Source: Pseudomonas sp. JUb42
Lineage (GTDB): Bacteria; Pseudomonadota; Gammaproteobacteria; Pseudomonadales; Pseudomonadaceae
Assembly (NCBI RefSeq): GCF_024807945.1
Contig: NZ_JANUFD010000002.1
Span: 434,001 to 498,000 of the forward strand
DNA: 64,000 nucleotides
Reading direction: 5' to 3'
Below are positions 27,800-36,449 of the stretch, one piece after another (the stretch's first letter is position 1; each line of letters starts with the position of its first letter). Position numbers and translations under genes: made by a program. The notes beneath the pieces are model-generated. The model was not told the origin of the DNA. It did not search any database and saw only the letters and a list, made by a program, of their open reading frames with translations.

Positions 27800-29080
27800 A
27801 TGGCCGTCGCCCTGCTGTTCCTGGGTATCAGCAGCGCCGATGCCGAAACCGTGCTCAAAGGCCCGCGCCCCATCGCCTGGAAAGACTTTCTCGGGGTCAA
27901 CGTGCAGTTCCAGTATTTCCCCGCAGACATCTATCGCCTGCAAATGGAACAGCTCGACAGGCTTGGATTGACCTGGGTACGCCAGACCATCCACTGGCCG
28001 ATCATCGAACCCAAAGAGGGGCAATACGACCTCACCGACCTTGACGCCGCCATGACCGAGGCCGCCAAACACAATTACCACACCCTGGCCTATCTGGTCG
28101 GCTCGGCGCCCTTTGCCAGCAGTGCCCCGGCCAAGGCGGCCAGCCGCGACCAGTACCCGCCCAAGGACTACAACGTGTTCGCCTCGCGCATGGTCGCCCT
28201 GGCCAAGCGTTATCCGCAGGTCGGCAACTGGCAGGTATGGAACGAGCCGAATATCGTCTGGCTGCCCAAGGAAAATCCCGCCGCCTACGGCCGCCTGCTC
28301 ACCACCAGCGCCGCCGCTCTGCGCACTGCGGTGCCGGAAACCACCATCGTCACCGCCGGCATGGCCTACTACAGCCAGATGCACAGCACGCCGGGCTATA
28401 TGCTGCAAACCCTGGTCGATGGCGGTCTCGGCTCGCAGAACATCGTCGCCGCCTACCACCCTTATTCGGAATTTCCCGAAGGCGATTCGCCGCCGGACCG
28501 CGACTTTCTGGTCCGCGCCGGGGCCATGAACGAACTGCTGCACAACAATGGCGTGCAACAGGTGTGGGCCACCGAGTGGGGCTGGTCCAGCTATGCCGGA
28601 CCCAAGGAAATGCAGGCAATCATTGGCGTCAATGGTCAGGCCGACTTCACCCTGCGCCGCCTGGCGTTGATGGCCGCCATGGATTTCCAGCGCATCTTCC
28701 TGTTTAACTTGAGTGACCTCGACACCCGCGCCAGCGCCCGGGACCAGGGCTACGGCCTGCTGGACCTGGCGGGCAACCCGAAGCCGGTCTATACCGCGCT
28801 GAAGAACTTCCTCGACGTCACCGGCCCGAACCTGATCCCCGATGACCCGCCCGGCGTCAGCAACCTGCCCGATGACCTCTACGCCATCCCCTGGCTCAAG
28901 CCAGACGGCAGCAAGCTGCTGATGCTGTGGAGCGCCAACGGCACCACCCTGAACTTCCCGCGGATCAAGGCCGGGACGGTGCACGACCCGTTGCGCGGCA
29001 CCCATACCCCTCTGGCTGCGACACAGGGCATTACCGTGGTGCTCAAACCCAGCCTGCAAATTCTTGAGTGGAGGCCCTGA
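27800..29080 (+). CDS. pslG: PslG, glycoside hydrolase of the Psl pathway
   Basis: This GH39-like enzyme is probably anchored or secreted to the periplasm. From ATG 27800 it is 426 aa: a signal segment MAVALLFLGISSADA, then a TIM-barrel with acid/base Glu149 (VWNEPNIVW) and nucleophile Glu259 (VWATEWGWSSY). Their spacing of 110 residues is close to that of P. aeruginosa PslG (E165/E276). The frame is open back to an ATG at 27533 that overlaps the pslF stop, giving 515 aa, but that extension is encoded by two REP sequences. A further in-frame ATG (27725) lies inside the REP. Confidence 0.9.
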   Translation: MAVALLFLGISSADAETVLKGPRPIAWKDFLGVNVQFQYFPADIYRLQMEQLDRLGLTWVRQTIHWPIIEPKEGQYDLTDLDAAMTEAAKHNYHTLAYLVGSAPFASSAPAKAASRDQYPPKDYNVFASRMVALAKRYPQVGNWQVWNEPNIVWLPKENPAAYGRLLTTSAAALRTAVPETTIVTAGMAYYSQMHSTPGYMLQTLVDGGLGSQNIVAAYHPYSEFPEGDSPPDRDFLVRAGAMNELLHNNGVQQVWATEWGWSSYAGPKEMQAIIGVNGQADFTLRRLALMAAMDFQRIFLFNLSDLDTRASARDQGYGLLDLAGNPKPVYTALKNFLDVTGPNLIPDDPPGVSNLPDDLYAIPWLKPDGSKLLMLWSANGTTLNFPRIKAGTVHDPLRGTHTPLAATQGITVVLKPSLQILEWRP

Positions 29081-29083
29081 GCC

Positions 29084-30307
29084 ATGCGCATCCTCTGGAC
29101 GTTGCCCTATCTGCCCTGGCCCACCACCAGCGGCGGCAAGACCCGGGAATATCATTTGCTGCGCAACCTCGCTGCCCGTGGCCACCGGATCACCCTGTTG
29201 GTGCAATCCAAAGTCGCCCTGGACGATGCCACCCGCGCCGCCCTGGAACCCTGGCTGGAGCGCCTGATCGTCTTGCCCCGCCGCCCCCTGCGCAGCGCCC
29301 GCACCCTGCTCGCCGTGGCCTTCGCCACGCCGCCGATGCTGGCCAGCGTCAATGGTTTCGCCCCGGACTTGCAGCACACGTTCGAGCAACTGCTGGCAGA
29401 GGACTGGGACGTGATCCAGATCCAGCACAGCTACGGTTTTCAGCCCTTCGAACGGCCACTGCAAAAGGCCCACAAGCCTTTCGTGCTGGCCGAGCACAAT
29501 ATCGAATCAGCCCTCGGCGCCGCCTCCTACAGCCTGCTGCCAAACTGGGCCGGGCTGTTCGCCCGCTATGACCGCTGGCGCTACCGGCGCTGGGAAAGCC
29601 GCGTGCTGCGTCAGGCCAGTGAGCTGATTGCAGTCAGCGAAGACGACGCCCGCGGCCTGGCCCGGCTCAGCGCCAAGACTACCGCCGTCGTCGTCAATAG
29701 CGTCGACTGCGACTACTACGCCAAGGTGCGCCCGGACCGCGCCAGCCAGCGCCTGCTGTTTATCGGCAACTACGAATACGGCCCCAATGTCGATGCGGTG
29801 GAATGGGCACTGGACGAAATCATGCCGCACGTCTGGCAACTGGCGCCCAACGTGCGCTTCAGTATCGGCGGCTTTGCCCTGCCCGAACAATGGCGTGAGC
29901 GCTGGACCGATCCGCGCATCGACTGGCTGGGCTTCGTCCCCGACCTGCGCGTACTGCAAAACCAGACGGCGATCTTCTTCGCGCCCCTGCGCCAGGGCGG
30001 CGGCTCCAAGCTCAAGGTACTGGAAGCCATGGCCGCAGGTCTGCCGGTGGTCACCACCGAACAGGGCGCCTCGGGCCTTGCGGTGATCAACGGTGAGCAC
30101 TACCTGGGCAGCGAATACCCTGCCGAACTGGCGCGGATCATCGCCAGCAGCCTCAACCGCCCGGAACGCCTGGAACAGGTCGGCGAAGCTGGCCGTGCCT
30201 ACGTGCGCGCGACCCATGACTGGGCCGTGTCGGCCCGGCAACTGGAAGCCATCTATACCCGTCTCTCCCCAGCCAAGGAAACGGCCAACTATGCATATCG
30301 GACTTGA
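29084..30307 (+). CDS. pslH: PslH, GT4-family glycosyltransferase
   Basis: This 407-aa cytosolic GT-B enzyme starts MRILWTLPYLPWPTTSGGKTRE. It has AEHNIESALGAASY in the acceptor half, RLLFIGNYEYGPNVDAVEWAL in the donor half, and a late APLRQGGGSKLKVLEAMAAG motif with the conserved Glu. It starts three bases after the pslG stop and overlaps pslI by 17 bases. It is presumed to extend the Psl repeat unit. Confidence 0.93.
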   Translation: MRILWTLPYLPWPTTSGGKTREYHLLRNLAARGHRITLLVQSKVALDDATRAALEPWLERLIVLPRRPLRSARTLLAVAFATPPMLASVNGFAPDLQHTFEQLLAEDWDVIQIQHSYGFQPFERPLQKAHKPFVLAEHNIESALGAASYSLLPNWAGLFARYDRWRYRRWESRVLRQASELIAVSEDDARGLARLSAKTTAVVVNSVDCDYYAKVRPDRASQRLLFIGNYEYGPNVDAVEWALDEIMPHVWQLAPNVRFSIGGFALPEQWRERWTDPRIDWLGFVPDLRVLQNQTAIFFAPLRQGGGSKLKVLEAMAAGLPVVTTEQGASGLAVINGEHYLGSEYPAELARIIASSLNRPERLEQVGEAGRAYVRATHDWAVSARQLEAIYTRLSPAKETANYAYRT

Positions 30308-31391
30308 TTACCGCCCGGCTGCGGGCTACGCCACCACCGGTATCGGCCGGCAGAACTTCGCCCTGGAACACGCCCTGCGCGCCCACCCCGACGTGCGACT
30401 GCAGTTGTTCGGTGTGGCGCCTTTCGATCACCCGATCCGCCGCCTGATCCACTGCCCACGCAGCTCTACGCCGCTCAATGCCGTGCACCGCCTGCCGGAT
30501 CGCCTGGGGTTCGAAGCCTGCTTCCTGCCCACCGCGTTGCAGGATGCAGAAATCGAGATTTACATGGCCAACCTCAATATGGGCCTGCCCATCGGCCGCA
30601 AACCGGCGGGCATGCGCTACGTGCTGCAACTGCACGACGTGTTCCAACTGACCCAGAAAAACAGCCACGGTTCGCGACTCAAGGCGGCCTTCTACCGGTT
30701 CACTGATTACCTGTCGATCGCCTGGTCCCTGCGCGTGGCCGACCGGGTCTGGGTCGCTTCCGAGTACACCGCCAGCGAAGTGCGGCGGCTGTTTCCGTCG
30801 GCCAACGCAAAGCTGCGGGTGTTGCCATTGCTGGTCGAAGGCTTCGTCGGCGAACCGGCGGATATCAGCGACCTGCAACTGCCCGAGGGTTACTGGCTGT
30901 GTGTCGGCACGCGTGAACCGCGCAAAAACATTCCCTGGTTCGTCGATGCCTGGCAGAGCGCGCGCATGCAATTTCCCTCTACCCCGGACCTGGTCCTGGT
31001 CGGCGGCGATGCCTGCCTGACCGAGAGTCAGCGCCAGTTGCCGGGCCTGCACGCCCTCACCGACCTCAGCGATGCGCAGTTGCACGCCGTGTACCGTCAC
31101 GCCGGGCGCCTGTGGCATCCGTCCCGTGGCGAGGGTTTCGGCCTGCCGGTGATCGAAGCCCTGAGCGTCGGCACCCCGGTGGCAGTGGCCAGCGGATCCT
31201 CCCTCGACGAGATCAGCCCGCCACACAGCCCGCGCTTTTCTCCCACCGACAGCTCCGCACTGATACGCCTGATGGGCCAACTGGCGAGCGCCGCCCCGGA
31301 AGATCCCCAGCCCCTAGAGGACTGGGCGGCAAACTACGCCCTCGATGCGTTCAAGCAACGCTTCAATGTCTTGCTCGAGGAACTGCGCTGA
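30291..31391 (+). CDS. pslI: PslI, GT4-family glycosyltransferase
   Basis: This 366-aa GT-B enzyme starts MHIGLDYRPAAGYATTGIGR. It carries WLCVGTREPRKNIPWFVDAW and HPSRGEGFGLPVIEALSVGT, the mannosyltransferase-type donor site. The ATG at 30291 follows AAGGAAACGG inside pslH; the longer frame within pslH is rejected because it ignores this site. Its stop overlaps the pslJ ATG (TGATG). Confidence 0.93.
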   Translation: MHIGLDYRPAAGYATTGIGRQNFALEHALRAHPDVRLQLFGVAPFDHPIRRLIHCPRSSTPLNAVHRLPDRLGFEACFLPTALQDAEIEIYMANLNMGLPIGRKPAGMRYVLQLHDVFQLTQKNSHGSRLKAAFYRFTDYLSIAWSLRVADRVWVASEYTASEVRRLFPSANAKLRVLPLLVEGFVGEPADISDLQLPEGYWLCVGTREPRKNIPWFVDAWQSARMQFPSTPDLVLVGGDACLTESQRQLPGLHALTDLSDAQLHAVYRHAGRLWHPSRGEGFGLPVIEALSVGTPVAVASGSSLDEISPPHSPRFSPTDSSALIRLMGQLASAAPEDPQPLEDWAANYALDAFKQRFNVLLEELR

Positions 31392-32809
31392 TGCCCATTG
31401 CGTTGCCCACGGGGTTGTTTCTGGCCCTGATCTTCAGCCTGATGTTCTGGCTGCTGCCGGCCCCCGTGGTGCTGGTAGCGATGGCCGGCCTGGGCGCGGG
31501 CATCACCATCATTCGTCAACCCGTGCGCGGCCTGCTGCTGTTCGGCCTGATTGCTTGCTTCCTGCCCTACGCGACCATGAATATCGGCTTTCGCACCACG
31601 GTATCCGAAGCCCTGCTGATGCTGACCTGGGCTGCCTACCTGGCCCACAACATGTTCGGCGACCCGCCCCGGGTGCCGCCGATGATGCGCACCGAGCGCT
31701 GGCTGTTCATCCTCATGCTCTACACCGCCCTGCCCTTTGTCGTCGGCCAACTGATGATCACTGCCGAGGGCAACGGCCCGATCAACTGGGTGCGCTGGCT
31801 GTTCAATCTGTCGGCGCTATTCCTCGTGCCGCGCCTGCTGATCAATGCCCAGACCCTGGACCGCATGGTCTTCTCGATGATGGCTGGCACGCTGCTGCTG
31901 TTGCTGCTGTCGATCCCGGTGTATCTGGTCAACCGCAGCGCCACAGCGATGACACCGATCCTTGGCGCCCTCGGCTACGGTGGCATTGGCGTACTCGGTG
32001 ACAGCCTCTCGGCACTGTCGACACGCATGGGCTCACCGTGGATGCACCCCAACGTCGCGGGCGGTGCCATGGCCCTGACGCTGCCCCTGGCCTTCTGCTA
32101 CGGCATTACCCGCAGCGGCTGGGCGCGGTCGCTGGGCTTGTCAGTGGCGATACTGGGCAGCATCGGCCTGCTGCTGACCGGCTCCCGGGGCGCCCTGGTC
32201 AGCCTGATGGTGGTGATGATCATGATGGCGGCCAAGCGCGTGCCCCATGTCGGCCGCATCCTCATGGCCGGTGCCGTGGCCGGTGCGCTGCTGCTGATGT
32301 TCTACCCGCCGTTGCAGGAGCGCCTGCTCGGCCTGTTCACCCAGGACGATACCAGTACCGCGATTCGCTTCCTCGAGTACGAACACTTCCCCGAAGCCGT
32401 CGCCCAATTCCCCCTCGGCATCGGCTTCAAGATCGACCCGCCGGTGCCCGGCACGACGCTGTTCGGCATCTCCAACCTATGGCTGAACTTCGTCTACAAG
32501 ATCGGCATCCCCGGCATGCTGCTGTACATCGCCGTGATCTGGAGCTGGTGGAATGAAACCCGCCCGGCCCGCGGGCGCATCCGCCTGAGCCACGACAACG
32601 CCTTGTGGCTCGGCACCCTGGCCGGGCTGCGAGCGGCGCTGCTGAGCGGCGTCTTCGACCACTACTTCAGCTTCACCACCGTGCTGGTCGCGCTGTTCTG
32701 GCTGTTTCTGGGCATCAACCTGCACGAAGCCAAACGCCTCAAGGCCAGCGGCGTAGTCCGGCCTTACGCCACTCCTGCTGCCCGCACCGATATGGGAATC
32801 CAATCATGA
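31391..32809 (+). CDS. pslJ: PslJ, O-antigen ligase/polymerase-like membrane protein
   Basis: This 472-aa inner-membrane protein has about ten or more hydrophobic helices and the Wzy_C/O-antigen-ligase domain (HPNVAGGAMALTLPLAFCYG; LLLTGSRGALVSLMVVMIM; ISNLWLNFVYKIGIPGMLL). It is the likely Psl polymerase. The start overlaps the pslI stop and its own stop overlaps the next gene (ATGA). Confidence 0.92.
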   Translation: MPIALPTGLFLALIFSLMFWLLPAPVVLVAMAGLGAGITIIRQPVRGLLLFGLIACFLPYATMNIGFRTTVSEALLMLTWAAYLAHNMFGDPPRVPPMMRTERWLFILMLYTALPFVVGQLMITAEGNGPINWVRWLFNLSALFLVPRLLINAQTLDRMVFSMMAGTLLLLLLSIPVYLVNRSATAMTPILGALGYGGIGVLGDSLSALSTRMGSPWMHPNVAGGAMALTLPLAFCYGITRSGWARSLGLSVAILGSIGLLLTGSRGALVSLMVVMIMMAAKRVPHVGRILMAGAVAGALLLMFYPPLQERLLGLFTQDDTSTAIRFLEYEHFPEAVAQFPLGIGFKIDPPVPGTTLFGISNLWLNFVYKIGIPGMLLYIAVIWSWWNETRPARGRIRLSHDNALWLGTLAGLRAALLSGVFDHYFSFTTVLVALFWLFLGINLHEAKRLKASGVVRPYATPAARTDMGIQS

Positions 32810-33627
32810 AGCACCGCATGCTGCACTCCCACGACCTGCGCCTGGCGCTGCCCGACTACGCACAGAAAATGGCCGTGCCCCTGGACGAACTGCAAGCCGC
32901 CTACCAATGGATGCTCGACAACGAAGTGTGCTTCGAGCAGCCGCTGAAAAACCGCACCCTGTCCTTCATCAGCTACCTGAACATCGAAACCCGCATCGAC
33001 CATCCCCTGGCCCGGCGCTTCTACAAACTGCTCAGCCGCGAGACCCTCGGCCCGCTGATCCCGCTGTACGGCATCAACTGGCCAACCCTGCGCGACCGCA
33101 TGCTGCGCACCTGGGAGCAGGCCTACAACATCCTGATCTGCAAGATTCCCAGCCATAACGTGCGCCTGGCCTGGCTGCGCCTGGGCGGCGCGAAAATCGG
33201 CAAGGGCTCGTCGGTATGGCGCAACACCGAAATACTCGGCGTCGACAGCCTGCGCATCGGCAACGACAGCACCGTGGGCTGGCACTGTCAGCTCGATGCA
33301 CGCGGTGGCCTGGTCATTGGCGATCACGTAACCATCGCCTCACATGTGCTGATCATCGCCGGTGGTCACGACCTGCAAGCGCCGGAGTTCTGGGCCGTGG
33401 GCGGGCCGGTCTTCATCCGCGACTACGCCTGGATCTGCAGCCGCGCGCTGCTGTCTTTCGGCGCCGATATCGGTGAAGGCGCAGTGGTGGGCGGTGGCAG
33501 CGTGGTGTCCAAACCGATACCGCCCTACGCCATCGTCAGCGGCCCCAACGCCGAAATCAAAGGCGAGCGCGCCCGTGGCCTCAACTACAAAGTGGGCGGC
33601 AAAGGCCTGTTCACGTTGTTCCATTGA
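32806..33627 (+). CDS. Hexapeptide-repeat (left-handed beta-helix) acetyltransferase in the psl operon
   Basis: This 273-aa protein has an N-terminal helical part (about 1-125) and a C-terminal left-handed beta-helix with hexapeptide turns (LGGAKIGKGSSVWRNTEIL, IGNDSTVGWHCQLDARGG, VIGDHVTIASHVLIIAGGHD). It resembles WcaF/NodL-type O-acetyltransferases. It is coupled to pslJ (ATGA). P. aeruginosa instead has PslL, a membrane acyltransferase-3 protein, after pslK. This gene may acetylate Psl or an intermediate; the substrate is unknown. Confidence 0.88.
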   Translation: MKHRMLHSHDLRLALPDYAQKMAVPLDELQAAYQWMLDNEVCFEQPLKNRTLSFISYLNIETRIDHPLARRFYKLLSRETLGPLIPLYGINWPTLRDRMLRTWEQAYNILICKIPSHNVRLAWLRLGGAKIGKGSSVWRNTEILGVDSLRIGNDSTVGWHCQLDARGGLVIGDHVTIASHVLIIAGGHDLQAPEFWAVGGPVFIRDYAWICSRALLSFGADIGEGAVVGGGSVVSKPIPPYAIVSGPNAEIKGERARGLNYKVGGKGLFTLFH

Positions 33628-33635
33628 GCCGCGCC

Positions 33636-35048
33636 ATGCTCGGATCGACCCTGTGGCTGACCCTGGCCACCCTCACCGGCCTGGCCGCCGGTTTTGCCCG
33701 TGAGTGGCTATTGGTCGCGGCCTGGGGCGCGGGGGCACAGAGCGATGCCTTCCTCGTCTCGATGTTCCTCCCCGAAGCCCTGCGCATGGCGTTGGCCGCC
33801 GGCCTGCTCAGCGCCGCCGCCCTGCCGCTCTATCAACAGCGCGATGCCGGGCAACAGCAACGCTGGCTCGGCGCCCTGGCCCCGCGCCTGCTGCTCTGCG
33901 GCCTGGGCATCAGCCTGCTGCTGAGCCTCGGCGCACCGCTATGGGTGCGCGCCGTCGGCCCCGGCCTGGATGACAGCGGCTACCTGCTGGCGGGCAACAG
34001 CCTGCATTGGCTGGCGTGGTGCGCACCGGGCTTTCTGCTCCACGGCCTGCTCTGCGTGCCGTTACAGGCCCATTCGCGCTTTGTCCTCGCCGGGCTCGGC
34101 TCGCTGCTGTTCAACCTGCCGCCGGTGCTCTACCTCGCCATCAGCCATCACGCCGCCACGCCCACGGGCCTTGCCAGCGCCTGCGTGCTCGGCAGCCTGC
34201 TAATGCCCGGCGTCCTCCTGCCAACGCTGTTTCGACTGGGCTGGAAACCCTGGCACTGGCACAGCGAACCCGGCGCCAGCAAAGAACTGCTGCAACGCAT
34301 CGGCCCGCTGCTCAGCAGCAACCTCGCCAGCCAGGGCCTGGCCCTGCTCGAACGCATGGTCGCGTCCCTGCTCGGCGAAGGTGCCGTCACCTGGATCAAC
34401 CTGGCCCGCAAACTGATCAACCTGCCGCTGATTGCCCTGATGAGCCTCAACCAGGTTCTGCTCGGCCTGATGAGCGGCAGCGCTGGCGACCAACGCCTGC
34501 TCCTGCTGCGCAAAGGCCTGGCCAGCGCCACCCTCCTCACCCTGCCCGCCGTCGCCGGGCTCATTGGCGCGGCAGGCGCTCTGGTCGCCCTGCTCCTGCC
34601 CAACCAGACCCACGACGGCCCGTTGCCGGAACTGCTCGCCTGGTTTGCCGTGCCCTTGATGTTTGGCGCCTGGAACGCACTGCTGGCCCGCTACGCCTAC
34701 GCCGCAGGCGATACCCGCATGCCGCTGAACTGCGAACTGCTCGGCAGCCTGTGCAATGCGCTGCTATTGGCCGTGCTGCCGTTCTTCCTCGGGCTGATCG
34801 GCATCGCCATCGCCGCACTGGCAGGGGCTATCGTCACCGGATTGCTGCTGATGCGGCGGCAGGAACTATTGAGGGTTGTGCCGTGGCGCAGTCAGTGGGC
34901 GTTGGGAGCAGTCGTCATGCTGCTCGCCGCCGTAGCACTGCATCCGATCTACAACATCTGGCTGCAACTGGGCTTGAGCTGCAGCTACGGCCTGATCCTG
35001 TTGGTGGGCCTTGCCCTGTGGCTAAAGCCGTGGCGCAACAGCCAATGA
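33636..35048 (+). CDS. pslK: PslK, MurJ/MviN-like flippase
   Basis: This membrane protein of about 470 aa has roughly 12-14 hydrophobic helices and the MATE/MurJ-like start STLWLTLATLTGLAAGFARE, with GAQSDAFLVSMFLPEALR, and ends in hydrophobic helices before WLKPWRNSQ. It is the presumed lipid-linked Psl unit flippase. The start is uncertain: ATG 33636 gives the length usual for PslK, while TTG 33624 would overlap the previous stop. It is the last gene of the operon; a REP doublet follows. Confidence 0.9.
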   Translation: MLGSTLWLTLATLTGLAAGFAREWLLVAAWGAGAQSDAFLVSMFLPEALRMALAAGLLSAAALPLYQQRDAGQQQRWLGALAPRLLLCGLGISLLLSLGAPLWVRAVGPGLDDSGYLLAGNSLHWLAWCAPGFLLHGLLCVPLQAHSRFVLAGLGSLLFNLPPVLYLAISHHAATPTGLASACVLGSLLMPGVLLPTLFRLGWKPWHWHSEPGASKELLQRIGPLLSSNLASQGLALLERMVASLLGEGAVTWINLARKLINLPLIALMSLNQVLLGLMSGSAGDQRLLLLRKGLASATLLTLPAVAGLIGAAGALVALLLPNQTHDGPLPELLAWFAVPLMFGAWNALLARYAYAAGDTRMPLNCELLGSLCNALLLAVLPFFLGLIGIAIAALAGAIVTGLLLMRRQELLRVVPWRSQWALGAVVMLLAAVALHPIYNIWLQLGLSCSYGLILLVGLALWLKPWRNSQ

Positions 35049-35143
35049 CCTGAATGCAATCCCCGTAAGAGCCGCCGAAGGCTGCGAACGTACCACCCCA
35101 CCGTTCATCAAACAACGCGCAACTTACTGAATCACAAAGACTC

Positions 35144-35234
35144 TGTGAGAGCGAATTCATTCGCGAAAGCAGTGTTCCAGGCGATGAAGATGCGTCGAAT
35201 GTACCGGCCTCTTCGCGAATGAATTCGCTCCCAC
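35144..35234. repeat. REP doublet, type A
   Basis: Left arm GTGAGAGCGAATTCATTCGCG (one change) and right arm CGCGAATGAATTCGCTCCCAC. The spacer is virtually the same as at 14154-14243. It lies just after the psl operon. Confidence 0.92.
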
Positions 35235-35301
35235 AAGATTTGCTCCCTGCCTCGGCTAGTGTTTGCTGCGTGACAGTGCGGTGTCGTAAACGGGGCGGGA
35301 T

Positions 35302-35331
35302 CTCCCACATGAAATGCAATCCATGTGGGAG
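35302..35331 (-). repeat. Inverted repeat downstream of the minus-strand 83-aa gene
   Basis: CTCCCACATG and CATGTGGGAG are separated by 10 bases, immediately after the stop codon of the gene at 35336-35587. No T-run follows, so it may be an mRNA 3' hairpin rather than a classical terminator. Confidence 0.6.
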
Positions 35332-35335
35332 CCCT

Positions 35336-35587
35336 CTACCTATGCAGCCCCAACCGCCGCCGCCGCGCCATCAACGCCCGGCCAAACGACAATTCCGCAT
35401 ACTCGATAAACAACCGCGCCATATGCCGCAACGCCCGCTCCTCGCTTTCACTGCCGTGCACACAGTCAAAGCCCAGGGCGCGTTTGCTGTCTTCGGGGAG
35501 ATCCTCCCAGGTGTGCATGATGTGGGTGTACATGGCACTCGCCACTTCGTGTCGATTCATTTGAATGCGTGCTTTACGACTCTGCAT
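35336..35587 (-). CDS. 83-aa unknown protein, copy 1 of a duplicated module
   Basis: This basic protein starts MQSRKARIQMNRHEVASAMY and ends ARRRRLGLHR. It has WEDLPEDSKRALGFDCV and a helical MARLFIEYAELSFGRAL segment. AAGGAGG precedes the ATG. About 56 of 70 aligned residues are identical to the gene at 36083-36325. Both are divergent from a small XRE regulator. I do not recognise the family. There is no signal peptide or membrane segment; the arginine-rich tail could bind nucleic acid. Confidence 0.75.
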   Translation of the reverse strand: MQSRKARIQMNRHEVASAMYTHIMHTWEDLPEDSKRALGFDCVHGSESEERALRHMARLFIEYAELSFGRALMARRRRLGLHR

Positions 35588-35628
35588 CCTTTGGCCTCCT
35601 TGACCGTTTGAACAAATACAGCACAACA

Positions 35629-35650
35629 ATATCTGAATATCAGATATCTG
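35629..35650. promoter_or_regulatory. Candidate operator of divergent module 1
   Basis: ATATCTG-AATAT-CAGATAT is a perfect 7-base inverted repeat, and its right arm continues into a second overlapping palindrome, CAGATATCTG. It lies between the two divergent genes, 41 bases upstream of the 83-aa gene start. Confidence 0.6.
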
Positions 35651-35696
35651 AAAACCAGTTATAGCGTAAGTCGCTGTTCCATCACGAGCAGCACCC

Positions 35697-35945
35697 ATGA
35701 CCAAAGCCATCTACCGAAACGAACATCAGGTCCTGATCAAATTGCTCAAGGCCATCCGCAGCAACACCGGCCTGACCCAGAACGACTGCTCCAAAGCCCT
35801 GGGCCGCCCACAGTCCTACATCAGCGACGTCGAAACCGGCCTGCGCCGCCTGGACCTGGTCCAATTGCGCGACCTCTGCGCTGTACTCGGCTACACCCTG
35901 CCGCAGTTCGTTGAAGAGTACGAAGCAGCGCTGCTGACACCCTGA
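35697..35945 (+). CDS. XRE-family HTH regulator, module 1
   Basis: This 82-aa protein is almost entirely an XRE/Cro-type helix-turn-helix (LLKAIRSNTGLTQNDCSKAL, recognition helix around GRPQSYISDVETGLRRLD). It most likely represses itself and the divergent 83-aa gene through the palindromes at 35629-35650. The Shine-Dalgarno is weak. It is a paralogue of the gene at 36450-36692. Confidence 0.85.
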   Translation: MTKAIYRNEHQVLIKLLKAIRSNTGLTQNDCSKALGRPQSYISDVETGLRRLDLVQLRDLCAVLGYTLPQFVEEYEAALLTP

Positions 35946-35976
35946 TCACAATGCCAAACCTCTATCCCAATCCCCT

Positions 35977-36000
35977 GTGGGAGCGAGGCTTGCCCGCGAA
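35977..36000. repeat. REP half-element, type B
   Basis: GTGGGAGCGAGGCTTGCCCG with GCGAA matches the left arm of the doublet at 11998. No facing arm was found nearby. It lies between module 1 and module 2. Confidence 0.75.
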
Positions 36001-36082
36001 GAGGCCCGAATATCCGACACACATGCCGGGGCTCTGAAATTGCAGTGGCAGCCCGTCATGCCCCTAGCAGCTTCAAACAGGC

Positions 36083-36325
36083 TCAAGCCTCCAACCCAAG
36101 CCGCCGACGCCGTGCCGCCAACGCCCGGCTAAACGACACCTCGGCATACTCGATAAACAGACGGGCCATATGCCGTAGCGCTCGCTCCTCTCCTTCACCG
36201 CCTGGCACACAGTCGAAACCCAAGGCACATTTGCTTTCCTCGGGGAGGTCTTCCCAGTTGCGCATGATGTGGGCGTACATGGCGCTGGCGACCTGCTGGC
36301 GGGTGATTGCGTTGACTTCTTCCAT
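36083..36325 (-). CDS. 80-aa unknown protein, copy 2 of the duplicated module
   Basis: This protein starts MEEVNAITRQQVASAMYAHI and ends ARRRRLGLEA. It is strongly similar to the gene at 35336-35587: the WEDLPEESK, ALGFDCV and EERALRHMARLFIEYAE blocks are shared. The start at 36325 has AGGAGT upstream. It is divergent from the XRE gene at 36450. Its function is unknown, as for copy 1. Confidence 0.75.
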   Translation of the reverse strand: MEEVNAITRQQVASAMYAHIMRNWEDLPEESKCALGFDCVPGGEGEERALRHMARLFIEYAEVSFSRALAARRRRLGLEA

Positions 36326-36389
36326 GGTTGACTCCTGTGTAGCGAATTCATGATCAGCCTCAGTAGCCATTCTAAACCAAAAACCCATT

Positions 36390-36404
36390 TTGGGATAATC
36401 CCAA
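36390..36404. promoter_or_regulatory. Candidate operator of divergent module 2
   Basis: TTGGGATAATCCCAA is a perfect palindrome about a central A. It sits between the 80-aa gene and the XRE gene and contains a TATAAT-like core on either strand. Its sequence differs from the module 1 operator although the regulators are related. Confidence 0.65.
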
Positions 36405-36449
36405 TTTAGGTTTAATTAGATTGCCGGACCATTGAACGGCATCCCCCAC

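Noticed and set aside
27191..29497. 768-codon minus-strand open frame
   Set aside because: It is antisense to pslF, pslG and pslH, and runs through REP elements.
35977..36000. Insertion-sequence end
   Set aside because: It matches the type B REP arm seen elsewhere and has no transposase nearby.
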